Origin: Candidatus Hydrogenedentota bacterium
Lineage (GTDB): Bacteria; Hydrogenedentota; Hydrogenedentia; Hydrogenedentales; JAEUWI01
Assembly (NCBI GenBank): GCA_016791475.1
Contig: JAEUWI010000008.1
Coordinates: forward strand, 1 to 64,000
Length of the DNA: 64,000 nt
Reading direction: 5' to 3'
Shown piece by piece: positions 61,301 through 64,000 of the stretch. Each line of letters begins with the position of its first letter. Within the stretch, counting starts at the first letter, position 1. Made by a program: the position numbers and the translations under genes. The notes below the pieces were generated by a model. That model was given only the letters and a program-made list of their open reading frames with translations. It was not told the DNA's origin and did no database searches.

Positions 61301-61571
61301 AGGCGGGTGCCACGTACGAATGTGGCCGCGCGACGGGAAGTATCCAAATGTGTCTCGGGGGTGTCACCCCCACACGCGGGAGCCAAAGCGACCAAGTTTG
61401 CGGGTGCCGTGCGGCGGGAGTGGACTGAGCACCCTTCAATTACCGAAGCGAGGAATCCTGGCAGAGGAACCCGTGGTGTCGTCAGGTGTCGTAGTCCCGT
61501 CACCCGTAAGCTCCCCCGCTGCGCTCCGCCGCGTACGGGTGGCACCCCGTGGCTCACTTTTCTAACGCAGT
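61301..61571. repeat. Cluster of short inverted repeats
   Basis: GCCAC (61309-61313)/GTGGC (61322-61326); GGGGGT (61357-61362)/ACCCCC (61366-61371); CACCCGTA (61501-61508)/TACGGGTG (61534-61541). No gene-like frame. The dense symmetry resembles the other palindromic intergenic elements in this window but shares no long sequence with them. Confidence 0.6.
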
Positions 61572-63125
61572 TCATTCCAAATACCCCAGTGCGCGCATGC
61601 GCTCCACCATGATGGCTTCTTCCTCCTCGGTATAGGAAGAAGAGCCCCGTTCGTACGCGATCTTGCGAGAGTCGAAGCCTTCGCCCAGCAGGGATCGCCC
61701 GTCCATTGCCGGACCCGGCGCCCCGAGCACCGCCAGCACGGTAGGCGCGATATCCGCCAGCGACGCGGCTGTTGCGCGCGTACGCTCGGAGAGCAGCAGC
61801 ACCCCTGTGTCGCGGTGCGTGCCATTCATACCGCGTTCCTTGCCGCCAAGGTGCTCATCGTCGCGGATGCGGCGGAAGGGGGGGCCGCCCGGCGTGCTTC
61901 TAAGGCAGGAATGGGCGTAGCCATTCTCCAGCGCGAGCTCCAGGATAATGTCCGGCGCGCGATGCACCTCGGGGCCGCTGAAGATGGCTTCGCGCCGCCA
62001 GGCATGGCGTACACAGTCCCACGACTCCAGTTGGCTGCACAAGTGCTCGGCAAGCGCGATGCGCCGGGTCGGATCTGCTTCGTTCAACCGAATCGAGGGG
62101 AAGTAGTTTAACTCTTCCGACCACGCTGTTGTGCGGCTCCAATCGATGCGCCCCAGGCGGGATTGGGCCTCGGCCTTCGCGGCAAGGCCGGCAAATCGAC
62201 GAAAGAGATGACCACGCCACCGCTCCGGCACGAGACCCAGCGCGGCACGCTTCAGCAGGCTATCACGGCCCGCCGCGTTCCAACGCAGATAGCCCTTTTC
62301 CGCCAGCCAGTTGTTCAAATGCACCACCCCGGTGCCCGCGCCGCCAAAGCCGTGATCGGAAACAATGCCCACGACCACATCCTCGCCCGCAGCCGCGATC
62401 AGGCGCCCCACCGCCGCGTCGAGTCGTTGGTAGACCTGCAAAATCGCCGATTCAAATCCGGGGCGGTGGCGCGGCGATTCAGGGTCGTGAAAGAGCCAGA
62501 AATGGTGCGACACCGTGTCCGATTCGCCGAAGACGGCCATGAAGAAATCCCAGGGTTCCTCGCGCAGCAGCGACTCGGCAATGGCGCACTTCCGCTCCAC
62601 GCCCGCGAGCAACTTTTCCGGCGCCATGGCGTGCCAGCCGGGCCCGATGTGATGTTCCTGAAAATCGGCGAAAGGCCAATCCCGCACAGCGACATAACGT
62701 TCCGGCGGATAGACAAAACTGCGATCCACCCCGGTGGTCACGGGCGAATCGAAACCCGAGACCATCAGCCCGTTGATTGGCTCCGGCGGATAGGTGCCCG
62801 GTACACCGAGGACACACGAGCGCTTGCCCGCGGCGTCCAGCATATTCCACAGCGCGGGCGCGGCGCGGTCGCCGCTGTTGACGAAGCGCAGCCCGCGCTC
62901 CGGTGTAATCTCGGTGAAATCGAAGATACCATGGCGACCGGGGTTGACCCCCGTGACGCACGTGGTCCATGCGGGAAAGGTCACCGGCGGTTGCGTGCTG
63001 GCCAGGGGGAGAAAGGCGCCCCGCGCCCGCAACGCCGCAAGATTCGGCAGAAGCCCCGCGTCCATCCACGGCCCCACCAGCGACGGTTCCGCGCCATCAA
63101 GCCCTATGAGTAAGAATCGTGCCAT
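61572..63125 (-). CDS. Alkaline-phosphatase-superfamily phosphodiesterase/nucleotide pyrophosphatase
   Basis: 517 residues, apparently without a signal peptide. Starts LLIGLDGAEPSLV (metal Asp), has TFPAWTTCVTGVNPGRHGI with the Thr nucleophile region, ESDTVSHHFW and VGIVSDHGFGG with the late metal ligands, and FPSIRLNE; this fits the type I phosphodiesterase family. Substrates of these bacterial members vary (phosphate diesters, phosphonates) and cannot be read. Its start codon lies about 40 bp from the left end of an IS1380-type element, so its native promoter may have been replaced. Confidence 0.85.
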   Translation of the reverse strand: MARFLLIGLDGAEPSLVGPWMDAGLLPNLAALRARGAFLPLASTQPPVTFPAWTTCVTGVNPGRHGIFDFTEITPERGLRFVNSGDRAAPALWNMLDAAGKRSCVLGVPGTYPPEPINGLMVSGFDSPVTTGVDRSFVYPPERYVAVRDWPFADFQEHHIGPGWHAMAPEKLLAGVERKCAIAESLLREEPWDFFMAVFGESDTVSHHFWLFHDPESPRHRPGFESAILQVYQRLDAAVGRLIAAAGEDVVVGIVSDHGFGGAGTGVVHLNNWLAEKGYLRWNAAGRDSLLKRAALGLVPERWRGHLFRRFAGLAAKAEAQSRLGRIDWSRTTAWSEELNYFPSIRLNEADPTRRIALAEHLCSQLESWDCVRHAWRREAIFSGPEVHRAPDIILELALENGYAHSCLRSTPGGPPFRRIRDDEHLGGKERGMNGTHRDTGVLLLSERTRATAASLADIAPTVLAVLGAPGPAMDGRSLLGEGFDSRKIAYERGSSSYTEEEEAIMVERMRALGYLE

Positions 63126-63161
63126 GCTTAGCCCGGAAATTTCACGGCCCCATGAAATAGT

Positions 63162-63226
63162 TGGGCCGCTCAGGGTGTTAAATAGTTAAGGAACAACAAC
63201 TTAACAACCCCTTGAGGAGCGGCCCA
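63162..63226 (+). promoter_or_regulatory. Hairpin that can cover the transposase ribosome site
   Basis: TGGGCCGCTC (63162-63171) and GAGCGGCCCA (63217-63226) pair perfectly over 10 bp with a 45-nt loop. The right arm overlaps the ribosome site GAGGAG (63214-63219) and abuts the GTG at 63227. Transcripts read in from outside would fold and hide the site; a transcript started inside the loop would not, as in other IS elements that block read-through activation. Confidence 0.55.
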
Positions 63227-64000
63227 GTGAATACAGAGTGTACACCGATTCAGATGGAATTCCAAGGTCTTGGAAAGCGCAAGGTGGTGGCTTCCTTCGA
63301 TGGCGGTCACCTTTCTTCTGATGGCGGTGTGCTTCTGCTTCGGGAGCTGGATTCCCGCTTGAACATCATCGACCGCCTCGCGGCCTGTTTCACGGATCAT
63401 CGGGACGCCGAACTCGTTGAGCACACACTCCCGACACTGCTCAGGCAGCGGGTCTTCGGTCTCGCACTGGGCTATGAAGACTTGAATGATCACGACCGTC
63501 TTCGGCTTGACCCCTTGATTGCCCTGGCGTCGGGTCGGGAGGACCTTGAAGGTAAGGAACGCCTGCACGAAGCCGATCACGGCAAGCCGCTGGCCTCTCC
63601 CAGTACACTCAATCGTCTCGAGCTTACACCGGAAGACGCGAATGCGAGTTCGCGCTACAAGAAGCTTGTGTATCACCCGGAGCGTATCGAGGCGCTGATG
63701 GTGGAATTCTTCCTGGAATCCTTCAAGACACCGCCGGACGAGCTCATTCTGGACTTCGATGCGACGGACGACCCGCTTCACGGCAATCAGGAAGGCCGGT
63801 TCTTCCATGGTTACTATGGGCACTACTGCTACCTTCCGCTCTACGTGACCTGCGGCGACGAGCTGCTGGTGGCCAAGTTGCGCCGCTCCAACATCGACGC
63901 CTGCGACGGGACCGTGCCGGAACTGGAACGACTGGTGACGGCCATTCGCGCGAAGTTTCCCCGCACGCGCATCATCATGCGCGGCGATTCGGGCTTCTGC
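63227..64000 (+). CDS. IS1380-family transposase (partial, runs off window)
   Basis: 258 codons are present and the frame is still open at the last base. GTG start, GAGGAG 8 nt upstream. The N-terminus reads VNTECTPIQMEFQGLGKRKV; the family features LILDFDATDDPLHG (first catalytic Asp), FFHGYYGHYCYLPLYV and, at the window end, MRGDSGFC (second catalytic Asp) are intact. DDE-type transposase of the IS1380 group. Confidence is lower only because the C-terminal Glu lies outside. Confidence 0.92.
   Translation, partial: MNTECTPIQMEFQGLGKRKVVASFDGGHLSSDGGVLLLRELDSRLNIIDRLAACFTDHRDAELVEHTLPTLLRQRVFGLALGYEDLNDHDRLRLDPLIALASGREDLEGKERLHEADHGKPLASPSTLNRLELTPEDANASSRYKKLVYHPERIEALMVEFFLESFKTPPDELILDFDATDDPLHGNQEGRFFHGYYGHYCYLPLYVTCGDELLVAKLRRSNIDACDGTVPELERLVTAIRAKFPRTRIIMRGDSGFC

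Larger units (their letters stand above)
63150..64000 (+). mobile_element. IS1380-family insertion element, left part
   Basis: The element enters from about 63150-63165, carries a transposase from 63227 and runs past the window end. The exact boundary and terminal inverted repeat cannot be fixed because the right end is missing. The start of the repeat probably lies in the AGTTGGGCCGCTCAGGG region at about 63158-63175. Confidence 0.75.

Overview
This 64-kb window is GC-rich chromosomal DNA from a Gram-negative bacterium that I cannot name with certainty. It has lipoprotein signals, outer-membrane barrels, a formylglycine-type sulfatase, a transmembrane Ser/Thr kinase, ELWxxDGT-repeat and CBM9-like exported proteins, PyrR and sigma-54 regulators. 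Several intergenic spaces hold long nested inverted repeats. Together these suggest a Planctomycetes/Hydrogenedentota-like lineage; this is inference from gene content, not proof.

Layout. 1-5.8 kb: htpG on the minus strand, then pyrR-pyrB-(repeat)-pyrC with a promoter and an intrinsic-terminator attenuator ahead of pyrR. 5.8-17 kb: housekeeping and envelope genes (polytopic membrane protein, CE15-like esterase, methyltransferase, spondin-domain lipoprotein, VanZ-like protein, class A PBP, glycosyltransferase coupled to miaA), separated by inverted repeats and two short tandem arrays. 17-32 kb: ppk1 and a run of exported proteins, including a transmembrane kinase whose stop overlaps the start of an ELW-repeat exported protein.

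32-37 kb is an all-minus-strand regulatory island: a complete ECF sigma factor, two tandem 39-residue paralogous acidic hydrophobic peptides (the most novel item here), a PAS histidine kinase with its OmpR-type regulator, and a sigma-2-only ECF-like protein. 37-44 kb holds a CehA-like metallohydrolase and a ZraSR-like sigma-54 two-component system in an operon with a DUF2202 ferritin-like protein, behind a likely sigma-54 promoter.

44-57.4 kb is a large multi-PAS hybrid kinase, then a sigma-54 activator next to a chemotaxis operon (RsbW-like ATPase, CheW, MCP, CheA, CheB) that has a near-perfect -24/-12 promoter and an upstream palindrome. 57.4-64 kb: a HicAB module whose toxin gene is frameshifted at a copied 27-bp segment, a sulfatase, a glycosyltransferase, a phosphodiesterase-family protein, and an IS1380-type element cut off by the window end. 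I saw no rRNA, tRNA or CRISPR array.
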